Source: a virus. Taken from it: a stretch of 64,000 bases of DNA. Under the pieces are notes generated by a model, which saw only the letters and a program-made list of their open reading frames with translations, was not told the DNA's origin and ran no database searches. The translations under genes and the position numbers were made by a program. This document shows positions 25,262-33,911 of this stretch, piece by piece (the stretch's first letter is position 1; the number at the start of each line of letters is the position of its first letter). The stretch spans positions 1 to 64,000 of IMG/VR virus record IMGVR_UViG_3300049893_002454, one strand, 5' to 3'.

Positions 25262-26893
25262 ATGAGTTCAAAGATGATTGAGTTTGGTGAAACTTCGAGA
25301 GATTTAATTGCTAGTGGGGTGCGCACTTTAGCTAGGGCAGTGGCATGTACACTAGGTCCGCGAGGTAGGAATGTAGTTTTGCAAAGACCGGGGATGCCTC
25401 CACATGTTACCAAAGATGGAGTGAGCGTTGCACGAGAGATTTCCTTAAAAGATCCATTTGCTAATATGGGTGCACAAATGGTAAAAGAGGTGGCATCTCG
25501 TACGGCAGATCTTGCTGGAGATGGCACTACCACTGCAACAGTACTGGCAGATGCTATTGTTACAGAAGGACTTCGTCTAATTGTTGCCGGACATGATCCA
25601 ATGCCAATTAAGCGCGGGATTGATAAGGCTACAGATGCAATCGTGGAAGAGTTAAAGAAGCTCAGTAAGCCAGTAGATGATCTTAAAGAGATTGAGCAAG
25701 TTGCTACTATTTCAGCAAATGGAGATGCATCTATCGGCAAGATGATTGCTTCAGCTATGGATGTAGTTGGTAAAGATGGTGTCATTACGCTAGAAGAAGG
25801 AAAGGGATTCGAATCCACAGTTCGCTCAGCCGAAGGGTTTGAGTTCGATCGTGGCTTTTTATCAGCCCACTTCTGTAATGATAAGGAGAGGCAGCGCGTA
25901 GTTTTCGAAAAGCCGGTGCTATGGTTGATCAATAGCAAGCTAACCAGTTCAGTAGATATGGAAGAGATGCTTCCATTATTCCAACACTGTAGTCGCAATA
26001 AGCAACCACTAGTTATTATAGCGGACTCTGTAGAGGGAGAGGTGCTCGGTACCATGGTAGTGAACTCATTACGCAATTCTCTTGTATGTGCTGCAGTAAG
26101 AGCTCCTGGTTTCGGAGATGCTAAGAAGGAGATGATGGAAGATCTGGCGATTCTTACTGGCGCTCAAATTAAAGAAATTGGTCTAGAATCGAGACTGATG
26201 GATACACAGTTTACGGATCTTGGAACAGCAGAGCGAATTATTATTACTAGAGAAAAGACAGTTATTGTCGGTAAAAGTGGTACTGAGGACGCCATACAGC
26301 AGCGCGCTTCGCAAATTCGTCAAGAACTTGCACGGACAACTGACTTCCATGCTCGAGATGTGCTAAATAAGCGCCTGGCGAAGCTTATTGGCGGAATCGC
26401 GGTGATCGAGGTTGGTGCAGCAACAGACATCGAGATGAAGGAGCGCAAGGACCGCTTTGAGGATGCTCTTGCTGCCACAAGAGCCGCTATTCAAGAAGGG
26501 ATAGTTCCCGGTGGAGGGGTGGCTCTCGTACGCGCTTCCACTACCTTAGGTGCGTTTTCAACAGGAAATGCGGAAGAGGATATTGGAGTAAAGATCGTAC
26601 TGAAGGCATGCGCTGCCCCACTTATGCAGATAGTCTCAAATGCTGGAAAATCACCGGAGGTTGTGCTGGATAGAGTCAAGTCTGAATCATCTAGCGCATA
26701 TGGTTATGATGCCGCTACTCATGAATATCGCGATATGTTACAAGCAGGTATTATAGACCCGGCACAGGTTACTAGAGTCGCTATACAAAATGCTGCTAGT
26801 ATTAGCTCATTGATTTTAACCACCGAAGCCGTGGTAGCGTTTGAAGAAAGTGATAACAATAAATCTACATCACTCAATTCAATGATGCAATGA
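25262..26893 (+). CDS. groEL: Chaperonin GroEL (Hsp60)
   Basis: A full-length 543-residue group I chaperonin. ARAVACTLGPRGRNVVL, TKDGVSVAREI, DLAGDGTTTATVLADAI (ATP site), KDRFEDALAATRAAI with the hydrolytic Asp, and EGIVPGGGVALVRA are present, and equatorial, intermediate and apical regions are in order. The C terminus ends SLNSMMQ and lacks the usual GGM repeat tail. A strong AGGAGAG site precedes the ATG. No recognisable GroES is in the window, so it may use a host, a distant, or a novel co-chaperonin. Confidence 0.97.
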   Translation: MSSKMIEFGETSRDLIASGVRTLARAVACTLGPRGRNVVLQRPGMPPHVTKDGVSVAREISLKDPFANMGAQMVKEVASRTADLAGDGTTTATVLADAIVTEGLRLIVAGHDPMPIKRGIDKATDAIVEELKKLSKPVDDLKEIEQVATISANGDASIGKMIASAMDVVGKDGVITLEEGKGFESTVRSAEGFEFDRGFLSAHFCNDKERQRVVFEKPVLWLINSKLTSSVDMEEMLPLFQHCSRNKQPLVIIADSVEGEVLGTMVVNSLRNSLVCAAVRAPGFGDAKKEMMEDLAILTGAQIKEIGLESRLMDTQFTDLGTAERIIITREKTVIVGKSGTEDAIQQRASQIRQELARTTDFHARDVLNKRLAKLIGGIAVIEVGAATDIEMKERKDRFEDALAATRAAIQEGIVPGGGVALVRASTTLGAFSTGNAEEDIGVKIVLKACAAPLMQIVSNAGKSPEVVLDRVKSESSSAYGYDAATHEYRDMLQAGIIDPAQVTRVAIQNAASISSLILTTEAVVAFEESDNNKSTSLNSMMQ

Positions 26894-27993
26894 TCTATCT
26901 TGATCATAATTCGGCCACCTATATCCTGCCTCATATATATAATGAATTGTCAGATAGTAAATTTATCGGTAATTCAAGTTCGTTACATGAGGCAGGGGCT
27001 TTATCTAAGAGCATAATAGACGATAGTAGCAAATCGATTGCTTCATTGATCGGCGTAAGCCACCATAATATACTATATACTAGTGGTGCCACTGAATCTA
27101 ATGCTATTGCACTGGAGTCATATAGGAAGGCAGGGTGCAGGATATTAGCTTCAGCGCTAGAGCATAAATCAGTCTCAGCATACGCACATGGTACTATACA
27201 AGTTACTGGCGATGGACACATAGACTTAGATCATGCTGAGTATATGATAGCTAAGCACAAAGAACATAGTGTAATACTAGCCTGTATGTATGCTAATAAT
27301 GAAACCGGTGTGATTTTAGATCATGACAGCAATCTCTTACATTTATGCATTAAACATGGAGCAAGGCTACATATCGATGCTTCACAATGCTACCCAAAAG
27401 GAGGACAGATCTCTAAGGAGCAAAGTGCTTATGCAAGTACCATTGTTCTATCTGGACATAAAATGCATGCTATGAAGGGAGTTGGATTGCTGGCCTTCAG
27501 TAACGACGCATTTGACTTACTAGAGCCTATTATGCTGGGGGGCGCCCATCAATGGGGATTGCGTCCAGGTACCATGAATACTGAAGCAATATATAGTCTT
27601 GGAGCTGCTGCCAGGTATGCACAATCAGATTTAAAACATACATATGATCAAATGCACGAGAAAATTAGCTATATAGAGGATAATTTATCAGATATATCTA
27701 CAGTCAATGGTGATATCAAGAATAGGTTATATAATACAACTAACCTATTTTTTCCAAAAGTGTGCGATTTGCAGATTTTTCTAGATAATTTATCTAAATC
27801 AAAGGTAATGATCTCTGGAATGAGTGCATGCGACTCAGGGCTATTAATCGGAAGTCCGTCATTATCGGCCATGTTTGGTTCAGGGTCAGAGCGTCTTAGT
27901 GGATCAATTAGAATTTCAGTAAGTGCAATGACAACATGGCAAGAGATTGAAGAAGCGACAGATATTATCAGAAAGATCGTCACAGAAATTTAA
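26890..27993 (+). CDS. Cysteine desulfurase, NifS/IscS-like
   Basis: A 367-residue PLP enzyme. IYLDHNSATY, YTSGATESNAIALESY, LASALEHKSV, YANNETGVI, HIDASQCYPK and VLSGHKMHAMKGVG (PLP lysine in SGHK) are all present. MSACDSGLLIGSPSL contains the catalytic cysteine loop, equivalent to SGSACTS in IscS. It would extract sulfur from cysteine for Fe-S clusters or tRNA thiolation. The ATG overlaps the groEL stop. Confidence 0.93.
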   Translation: MIYLDHNSATYILPHIYNELSDSKFIGNSSSLHEAGALSKSIIDDSSKSIASLIGVSHHNILYTSGATESNAIALESYRKAGCRILASALEHKSVSAYAHGTIQVTGDGHIDLDHAEYMIAKHKEHSVILACMYANNETGVILDHDSNLLHLCIKHGARLHIDASQCYPKGGQISKEQSAYASTIVLSGHKMHAMKGVGLLAFSNDAFDLLEPIMLGGAHQWGLRPGTMNTEAIYSLGAAARYAQSDLKHTYDQMHEKISYIEDNLSDISTVNGDIKNRLYNTTNLFFPKVCDLQIFLDNLSKSKVMISGMSACDSGLLIGSPSLSAMFGSGSERLSGSIRISVSAMTTWQEIEEATDIIRKIVTEI

Positions 27994-28046
27994 AAATACC
28001 GCGTCTACCTACACGAGGCACGCGACTACAATAAGCGAGGGTACAA

Positions 28047-28397
28047 ATGGCAAAGAAGATTAAAAGAGTAGATGATAGTATACAAGAAGAGGTTGCAAGT
28101 CAAGAAGAGGCTAAGGCAGGTAAGGTCGAGCACAGAGAGATGCGGGAGATTAAGTTCGATCCAACTAAGCATTTCATTTCCCCTAAAGACTCTGACACTG
28201 CTGATATAATTGATCCATTACTTAGTATGTTAAAGGATGAGGCAGCGTCATTTCTCACTAAGCTTGTCAGTGATAAGAAAATTTCGGAATTCAGAATTGC
28301 CCCTATTGGCGCATCCACCACTGATGATTTTAAACCAGGAAGAGTATCAGCACTAGTTGATGCTACCGGCAAGATCGTATCAGCCAGCTTTGGTTGA
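28047..28397 (+). CDS. Peptidase inhibitor I78-like small protein
   Basis: 116 residues. The N-terminal ~75 residues are charged and probably disordered or helical. The C-terminal ~40, FRIAPIGASTTDDFKPGRVS and LVDATGKIVSASFG, have the I78 inhibitor pattern (IRxxxPGxxxTxDxxPxRLNVxxDxxGxITxxxCG), although the final Cys is Phe-Gly here. It could protect phage products from a protease; the match is partial. Confidence 0.5.
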   Translation: MAKKIKRVDDSIQEEVASQEEAKAGKVEHREMREIKFDPTKHFISPKDSDTADIIDPLLSMLKDEAASFLTKLVSDKKISEFRIAPIGASTTDDFKPGRVSALVDATGKIVSASFG

Positions 28398-28408
28398 ACA
28401 ACTGATAT

Positions 28409-29449
28409 ATGCATCGTATATTACCACATACAGCCCTGACATTTAATGATGTGCATCTAGTACCTCAGCTATCATCTATAGAGTCAAGAAGAACTGGCGT
28501 AGATATCTCTGTGAGACTAAGAAGGACAAATATAAAACTACCAACACCCTTTATCGCGTCTCCAATGGATAAGGTTTCCGGTTTAGAACTATGCACAGCG
28601 ATGCATACTCTGAATGGCGGTATGGGTATACTCCATAGATTTAATACCATAGAAGATCAGGTGGCTATACTTAAAAGCGCTTTGATATCTGCTCCAGAAG
28701 CTATTATAGGAGCAGCAGTTGGTGTTAACGGAGATTATGTTGAACGTGCTCAAGCGGTATTAGAAGCAGGAGCATCACTTATATGTATAGATGTAGCACA
28801 TGGGCATCATACTCTAATGCGAAGAGCTCTATTGCATCTGCGAGAGCGACATCCAGACACTCATATTATGGCAGGTAATGTAGCCACACTTGCTGGCTTC
28901 AATGATTTGAGCGATTGGGGCGCTGATAGCGTAAGAGTGGGTATAGGCAGCGGGTCTATTTGCTCAACTAGAATGAATACCGGATATGGTTATCCGATGT
29001 TACAAAGCATACTAGATATCTCTGCAACAACACGTCCTGCTCAAATTATTTCCGATGGAGGAATTAGAGAATATGGAGATATTGTGAAGGCAATAGCTGC
29101 CGGAGCAGACTTTGTTATGATGGGTTCTATGTTTGCAGGCACTAAAGAAGCTCCAGGAGACTTAATCGAGACGGATCGTGGACCGATGAAGTTATATAGA
29201 GGACAGGCCTCCAAGGAGGCTCAGATAGACTGGCGAGGATTCTATTCTTCAAATGAAGGTATATCGACAATGGTGCCCTATAAAGGTGATCTTGAAAATG
29301 TATTGGCTGATATGAAAAATGGACTGACTACCGGATGTTCGTATAATGGTGCTGCAAATTTAGCTGAATTAAGAGAAAAGGCGGTATTTGTTAAAGTATC
29401 CAATTCATCGGCTGTAGAAGCTGGTACGCACATACTGCAAAGGAACTAG
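28409..29449 (+). CDS. IMP dehydrogenase/GMP reductase family protein
   Basis: A 346-residue TIM-barrel enzyme. It has [68 protein letters not shown] (the catalytic Cys loop), [20 protein letters not shown] and [15 protein letters not shown]. There is no CBS pair, so it is nearer GMP reductase or a CBS-less IMPDH. Which of the two reactions it performs cannot be settled by eye. It would act in purine nucleotide balance. Confidence 0.9.
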   Translation: MHRILPHTALTFNDVHLVPQLSSIESRRTGVDISVRLRRTNIKLPTPFIASPMDKVSGLELCTAMHTLNGGMGILHRFNTIEDQVAILKSALISAPEAIIGAAVGVNGDYVERAQAVLEAGASLICIDVAHGHHTLMRRALLHLRERHPDTHIMAGNVATLAGFNDLSDWGADSVRVGIGSGSICSTRMNTGYGYPMLQSILDISATTRPAQIISDGGIREYGDIVKAIAAGADFVMMGSMFAGTKEAPGDLIETDRGPMKLYRGQASKEAQIDWRGFYSSNEGISTMVPYKGDLENVLADMKNGLTTGCSYNGAANLAELREKAVFVKVSNSSAVEAGTHILQRN

Positions 29450-29456
29450 GCTATAA

Positions 29457-29771
29457 ATGAAGGGAGATAATACAAGGGACCGCAAGCCTAACTTGCCATC
29501 CAAAAAAAGCATAGAAGATGCGTTGAGTGTGCTAGATGAGTTTCGCGCCGTATGTCGACACCAACTCGATCATGGTTACTGGGCTACAGTGGATTTTCCA
29601 TCAAAGCATCATATAAATAGGCTGCTTCAACTGCAATATATGAATAAAGATGATCTCGCATCAACATATGGGCCAGGGCTAACAAAGCGTATTAATGGTA
29701 CGATATCTATATGCAAGGCATATGTGGCCTTTTTAAGGGAAGAATATGATAAGATGGAGAACAATAAGTAA
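29457..29771 (+). CDS. Uncharacterised 104-residue protein
   Basis: MKGDNTRDRKPNLPSKKSIE, then a mainly helical product rich in His and Tyr. No family recognised. It sits between the IMPDH/GMPR-like gene and the NUDIX gene and overlaps the latter by 26 bases. Confidence 0.6.
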   Translation: MKGDNTRDRKPNLPSKKSIEDALSVLDEFRAVCRHQLDHGYWATVDFPSKHHINRLLQLQYMNKDDLASTYGPGLTKRINGTISICKAYVAFLREEYDKMENNK

Positions 29772-30345
29772 GGAAGTAGTACTAGACACTTCTCATATAA
29801 AGATCGTGAAAGCAGAAGTAGAATTGCCTAATGGTCGAGTTTCTGAATATTATCATGCAGATAGTCCAGGAACAGTAATCGTGGTTCCAATCAAGTTAGG
29901 AGATGCTGCAGATAACCATACCTATATTATGGTCAGACAATATAGGTATCCAGTTGGGACATATGACTTGGAATTTCCGGCGGGGCGCCGTGAGCCAGGA
30001 GAGTCAATGTTAGATGCCGCTCGCAGGGAGCTCAAGCAAGAAACTGGGTACTTAGCAAGTGAGTTAAAACTAATTTATAATATGTGCTCAAATTCTGGAG
30101 GTAGCAATGGGATTACTGCCATTTATTTGGCTATAATAGACGATACTAGTGATCCTATACAGGAATTAGATCCAGAAGAAGAACTTTGCGGACTTAAAGT
30201 TGAGGAAATAACAGCAAAAAACCTGCATAAAAAGATACTATCTATGGACATTACGGATAGTCATACGCTAGCCGCTATAGCTGCATTTGTAATGAATGCT
30301 AAATCAGCCACCCAATATCTAGGTGGTTCATCGGAGATAGAATGA
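29746..30345 (+). CDS. NUDIX hydrolase, ADP-ribose pyrophosphatase-like
   Basis: A 199-residue NUDIX enzyme: PAGRREPGESMLDAARREL and QETGY form the Nudix box (G-x5-E-x7-REU-x-EE-x-GU, with Gln at the first Glu of the EE pair). VRQYRYPVGTYDLEFPAG precedes it as in ADP-ribose pyrophosphatases, and ITAIYLA follows. It would hydrolyse ADP-ribose or a related nucleotide derivative, giving a nucleotide-recycling role. Confidence 0.85.
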   Translation: MIRWRTISKEVVLDTSHIKIVKAEVELPNGRVSEYYHADSPGTVIVVPIKLGDAADNHTYIMVRQYRYPVGTYDLEFPAGRREPGESMLDAARRELKQETGYLASELKLIYNMCSNSGGSNGITAIYLAIIDDTSDPIQELDPEEELCGLKVEEITAKNLHKKILSMDITDSHTLAAIAAFVMNAKSATQYLGGSSEIE

Positions 30346-30746
30346 AGAAGTTTAATAATTGGAATTCCAACCGTTCACAACACAACCGTAGACAACAGTC
30401 CTATCATCGACCATCAGGAAAATTCGATCCTCGTACGGATACATCGTACGAATTGCTGGACTCCTTTACTTTTAGGACTGTAAAGGCAGAGCCAGGAGAG
30501 GATGCTGATAGATTAATACGCAGATTCAAGCGCGTAGTAGAAGCATCAGGAGTATTGTCTGAGATAAAGAAGCGTGAACATTTTAAGAGTAATGGACAAA
30601 AGAAACGCGAGCGACAAATGAAGTCTATAAAGAATGCTAGAAAGCGAAAGGCAAAATTAGATAAGATGGATTTTGATTCTAAGAAGATTAATACCCGTCC
30701 AAATCCTCAGCGCAGACCAGCGCAATCAGAAAGTCAGACGCAATAA
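30342..30746 (+). CDS. rpsU: Ribosomal protein bS21-like
   Basis: 134 residues. The core (about residues 46-110) matches bS21: EDADRLIRRFKRVVEASGVL, SEIKKREHF, then a lysine/arginine-rich helix KKRERQMKSIKNARKRK. bS21 sits near the 3' end of 16S rRNA on the small subunit and takes part in initiation; phage versions are known and can bias host ribosomes to phage messages. Unusual here are an Asn/Gln/Arg-rich N-terminal extension and a Pro/Gln-rich tail. The ATG overlaps the NUDIX stop. Confidence 0.85.
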   Translation: MKKFNNWNSNRSQHNRRQQSYHRPSGKFDPRTDTSYELLDSFTFRTVKAEPGEDADRLIRRFKRVVEASGVLSEIKKREHFKSNGQKKRERQMKSIKNARKRKAKLDKMDFDSKKINTRPNPQRRPAQSESQTQ

Positions 30747-30782
30747 TCGATATTATTAGTAAGGTGCTTGTATTCATAGAGG

Positions 30783-30823
30783 GCGCAGCAAGATTTGCCC
30801 ATGGAAGTAGTAGACATGGGAGA
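30783..30823 (+). promoter_or_regulatory. Hairpin that overlaps the clpP ribosome site
   Basis: CCCATG (30798-30803) and CATGGG (30815-30820) form a perfect 6-bp stem with an 11-base loop; the 3' arm includes part of the GGGAGA ribosome site of the ATG at 30831. It could repress clpP translation until unfolded. Only seen by eye. Confidence 0.3.
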
Positions 30824-30830
30824 ATAACGC

Positions 30831-31418
30831 ATGGCAGTGGAAGAGGTATATCAGGATAATATAGAAGTTACATGTATTGAAGACCAGAGGACTATAATGC
30901 TCACTGGAGAGATAGATGAGGCCAAGGCACAACAGTTTATCGCTCATCTACTGATGCTAGCAAAGCAAAACCCATTAGAACCAATCACTATATTTATATC
31001 TACGTATGGCGGCGATGTGCATGAGATGAATGCAATATATGCCGCTATGCGGTTTATTAAATGCCCCATTCATACTATCGGTATAGGTAAGGTGATGAGC
31101 GCGGGCGTCTTAATACTAGCCTCTGGTGACAAGCGCTCTCTTGCAGAAAATACGGTAGTGATGATGCATCAGGTTAATGCCGAATTATACGGAACAGTAT
31201 CTGATTTATCGAATGAGGTACGTATCTCCAAAGCTATGCAGGATAATATGTATAAGCTATACTCCAAGCATACTGGCATGTCAGTGAAGCAGCTCGAAGT
31301 AGATCTTAAATCAGATAAATATCTTACTGCGCAGGAAGCCGTAGAATATGGCGTTGCAGATGAGATTTTAAATCATTACCCTGCTGCCACAAAAATCAAG
31401 AAGAGAAGACGTAAATGA
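30831..31418 (+). CDS. clpP: ClpP-like serine protease
   Basis: A 195-residue ClpP family protein. IFISTYGGDVHEMNAIYAAM, IGIGKVMSAGVLILASG (catalytic Ser in MSAG), VVMMHQVNAELYGTV (catalytic His) and LKSDKYLTAQEAVEYGVAD (catalytic Asp region) are in order. The C terminus is basic (KIKKRRRK). It would need an AAA+ partner, none of which is in the window, so it may use a host ClpA/ClpX or act alone. Roles in head maturation, protein turnover or host takeover are possible. Confidence 0.9.
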   Translation: MAVEEVYQDNIEVTCIEDQRTIMLTGEIDEAKAQQFIAHLLMLAKQNPLEPITIFISTYGGDVHEMNAIYAAMRFIKCPIHTIGIGKVMSAGVLILASGDKRSLAENTVVMMHQVNAELYGTVSDLSNEVRISKAMQDNMYKLYSKHTGMSVKQLEVDLKSDKYLTAQEAVEYGVADEILNHYPAATKIKKRRRK

Positions 31419-31894
31419 TTAGTCGGATAGCTGCCTTTATTATTACAGCACTATTTTCACTGCAGCCGAAAGCGCAAGTTCAAATAGACTGTAAGTTTAT
31501 GAATCGCGTTCAATCGGAAATAGACATACGTATATGTTCATCTCAACAATTAAGCAATCAAGAATTACTATATATTATACACACAGTAGAACGCACTCCT
31601 TCTGCATATGCTGAATTTAGAGGTAATGTACGTCCATTTATACCATTGATAGTTAATATTGCCATAGTAGATATGGGTGACGTTGCTTTTAGCGAATCTG
31701 TAGATAATAATGTGATGGGATTATACTATCCTGGAGATAATAGACTGTATATCACTAGAGAATCACTTAAGGAAGAGGGGAATGTTGTTGCTCATGAATT
31801 AGTGCATCTGATTAACTACCACCTCGGTATATCAGACGTTAATCTAGATGAGAGATTGGCGTATGAATTTGAGGTCTTTTTCAATACTAGATAG
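31415..31894 (+). CDS. Secreted zinc metallopeptidase-like protein
   Basis: The 159-residue product starts with a hydrophobic signal-like segment MISRIAAFIITALFSLQP followed by KAQV. It has a zinc-binding motif NVVAHELVHLINYHLG (HExxH) with NLDERLAYEFE after it, where a Glu could serve as the third ligand. This suggests a periplasmic or envelope metallopeptidase. It overlaps clpP by ATGA. A role in lysis or envelope processing is inference. Confidence 0.7.
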   Translation: MISRIAAFIITALFSLQPKAQVQIDCKFMNRVQSEIDIRICSSQQLSNQELLYIIHTVERTPSAYAEFRGNVRPFIPLIVNIAIVDMGDVAFSESVDNNVMGLYYPGDNRLYITRESLKEEGNVVAHELVHLINYHLGISDVNLDERLAYEFEVFFNTR

Positions 31895-31903
31895 GAGATC
31901 CAG

Positions 31904-32221
31904 ATGTATGGTGGGCTCATGCTCGGATGCCATGGCTGTAGAAAGTTCGGATTTTCTATATGTAAAGGTACTAAAAATAAAATACTAGATTTGTCACAAT
32001 TGCAGAGCAAAAATCCAGAAGCACTTACGCATTTTGATAATCACTATAAGGTATTCGAACAAGTTCTACAGGATAATAATGCTATTTCGAGTTTGCTGGA
32101 ATATATTATAAGAAATGATTTAGTGCAAGATCATATAAAGAAGCTGTTGTATGACTATAGAAGCATGCATAAGCCGTGCGGATTATATGTTTATATAGAG
32201 ACGGATATGGAGTTTATGTGA
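31904..32221 (+). CDS. Uncharacterised 105-residue protein
   Basis: MYGGLMLGCHGCRKFGFSIC has a CxxC, and the rest is helical with no recognised domain. It is tightly linked to the next gene by a GTGA overlap. Confidence 0.55.
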   Translation: MYGGLMLGCHGCRKFGFSICKGTKNKILDLSQLQSKNPEALTHFDNHYKVFEQVLQDNNAISSLLEYIIRNDLVQDHIKKLLYDYRSMHKPCGLYVYIETDMEFM

Positions 32222-33015
32222 ATTCTTCAGATGAATCTGATATACTAGATGAATTTTTTGATATATATGGCAAGTACCTAGAGTTACAACGTGCAATAGA
32301 AGTATGTAGGCCATACTTCTATGCTGCTGGCGGAGCAAAAACAGTCGATGACTTAATATTCATAGCAAGAGAGTACGCTACTGTAATCAATTCTCTGACA
32401 GCTAGACACAGAGAATTGCTTACCTCGCCGCATATAATGGAATGGATGGGTGGTCAGATAGGTTCGATAGCGGAATTTTCATCAAATCTATTTTGGCCGA
32501 AACCAGACAATCAAGATGACCAATTATTGTATGCCGATTTCTCAAACTATGTACTAAATGCACTCACATCAGATAATAACACTAAGCCTAATTTATTTCA
32601 TGGACGTGAGTGGCATATAGTAAAGCATGATGAGAGCTTGAGTCGGGTTACCTTAGTTTGCCGCAACAAAGATACTCTAGAGTGGAATGGAGCATATGCG
32701 CGATGGGATGAAGGGCGATTATGTCAAGTTGGATTCTATGAAAATGACGTACCGATATTCATAATTCACATATATAATGAGGGCGCATGCGAAGTAGTAT
32801 GTCGCCCACCGCCCCAAGAGCTTATGCTGACAACGCAAAACATTGATCAAGTAGATAGTGATAATGGTGATGCTGATGATGAGTCCAACTACGAGTGGGG
32901 TACAACATTAGCTGCTGCTTTAGGGGGCCTGGTATTAACATCAATAATAAAGCAAAGCAAGTCTGATAAGAAACAGATTAAAAACCGCAAAGTTATGCAG
33001 AAGCAGATAGTGTAA
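32218..33015 (+). CDS. Unknown protein with C-terminal membrane segment
   Basis: 265 residues with a GTG start (32218) overlapping the previous TGA and a GGAG site 5 bases upstream. A globular part of about 220 residues (FHGREWHIVKHDES, ARWDEGRLCQVGFYEND) is followed by an acidic linker (DSDNGDADDESNYEW), a hydrophobic stretch TLAAALGGLVLTSII and a basic tail. This order, globular part, single C-terminal segment and lysine-rich tail, is shared with the repeat protein at the left edge. Function unknown. Confidence 0.6.
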   Translation: MNSSDESDILDEFFDIYGKYLELQRAIEVCRPYFYAAGGAKTVDDLIFIAREYATVINSLTARHRELLTSPHIMEWMGGQIGSIAEFSSNLFWPKPDNQDDQLLYADFSNYVLNALTSDNNTKPNLFHGREWHIVKHDESLSRVTLVCRNKDTLEWNGAYARWDEGRLCQVGFYENDVPIFIIHIYNEGACEVVCRPPPQELMLTTQNIDQVDSDNGDADDESNYEWGTTLAAALGGLVLTSIIKQSKSDKKQIKNRKVMQKQIV

Positions 33016-33016
33016 T

Positions 33017-33580
33017 ATGTCATTAAAGAAAGATAAGACGAGTGCAAGTAAAATAGCGAAGTCAGCCAAGGTATTATGCAAGACTAAATGTGGGCGCAAG
33101 GGTGCTGTGGCAGACGGCTGGTGCTCAATATGCTTTGCTAAATATCAAAAAGGCAGGTTTACTTCTTCAGGAGAAATACATCCGGATGTAATACGCAAAC
33201 AGCGTATGATTGAAGAGAAGAAGAAAAAGCTAGAAGTCAAGCGCGCAAAGCGAAAACTTAGCATCATCAAAGAAGAACTGTCTAGCAAGCTAACATCATC
33301 AAAGCTAAAGATCCTAACAGAAAATTATCCAGATATGAATAAACCTAAATACTGTAAGTCTCTAGAATTCTGGACTTCAGATACAGTATGCTATTCTCGC
33401 TTATTTGTGACAAATAACAAGAAATGTGTAAAATGTAAGGTACATGATTCATCATTGGAGAATTTATTACAATTAACGGAGTGTGACTATGACGAAACCG
33501 CCGCGACTACCGCCACCAAAGATCAACACACAGCAAGCGACGCAATCAACACAGACAAATCCAGTACAGCCACCCTCTAA
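33017..33580 (+). CDS. Zinc-binding basic protein
   Basis: 187 residues. The N-terminal part has CKTKCGRKGAVADGWCSICF, a C-x3-C-x11-C-x2-C type zinc motif like those at the start of phage DNA-binding or HNH-related proteins, then a Lys/Arg-rich coiled region. CVKCK lies later. No catalytic motif found. The last 92 bases overlap the next gene in another frame. Confidence 0.6.
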   Translation: MSLKKDKTSASKIAKSAKVLCKTKCGRKGAVADGWCSICFAKYQKGRFTSSGEIHPDVIRKQRMIEEKKKKLEVKRAKRKLSIIKEELSSKLTSSKLKILTENYPDMNKPKYCKSLEFWTSDTVCYSRLFVTNNKKCVKCKVHDSSLENLLQLTECDYDETAATTATKDQHTASDAINTDKSSTATL

Positions 33581-33911
33581 TGAGGCCGAGGTAAAGGAGA
33601 AGCTGGAGAAGGCAAGAGTGGCTCTTCAGCATGCTATATTAGCATACAAGGATTTGTTACAGAAGACCCAGCTATCCGCAAATAGATCTACTGAAGATAC
33701 TCGTCTAAGAAATAAGGTGATTGTTGATATACATGATTTGTCTGGTCAGCTGGATTTCTTAAATGCAGGAGAGGGTTTGATGACAATGTGCATTACCGCA
33801 CTACACTCTAGCTTACTATTAAAGGATGAAATCAACGATCTGAAGTTTCAAAATGCTATTTTAAATAAGAAGATTAAATCTATAGCTAGTGATAAAGAGG
33901 TTTCTGGGTGA
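33489..33911 (+). CDS. Uncharacterised coiled-coil protein
   Basis: 140 residues. A Pro/Gln/Thr-rich N terminus (PPRLPPPKINTQQ) precedes a long heptad-like helix. ATG 33489 is preferred over the GTG two codons earlier. The first 92 bases are shared with the zinc protein's C-terminal tail. Confidence 0.55.
   Translation: MTKPPRLPPPKINTQQATQSTQTNPVQPPSNEAEVKEKLEKARVALQHAILAYKDLLQKTQLSANRSTEDTRLRNKVIVDIHDLSGQLDFLNAGEGLMTMCITALHSSLLLKDEINDLKFQNAILNKKIKSIASDKEVSG

Noticed and set aside
25249-26076. Long minus-strand open frame opposite groEL
   Set aside because: Ser-rich antisense shadow of a fully conserved gene; no domain and no start signal.
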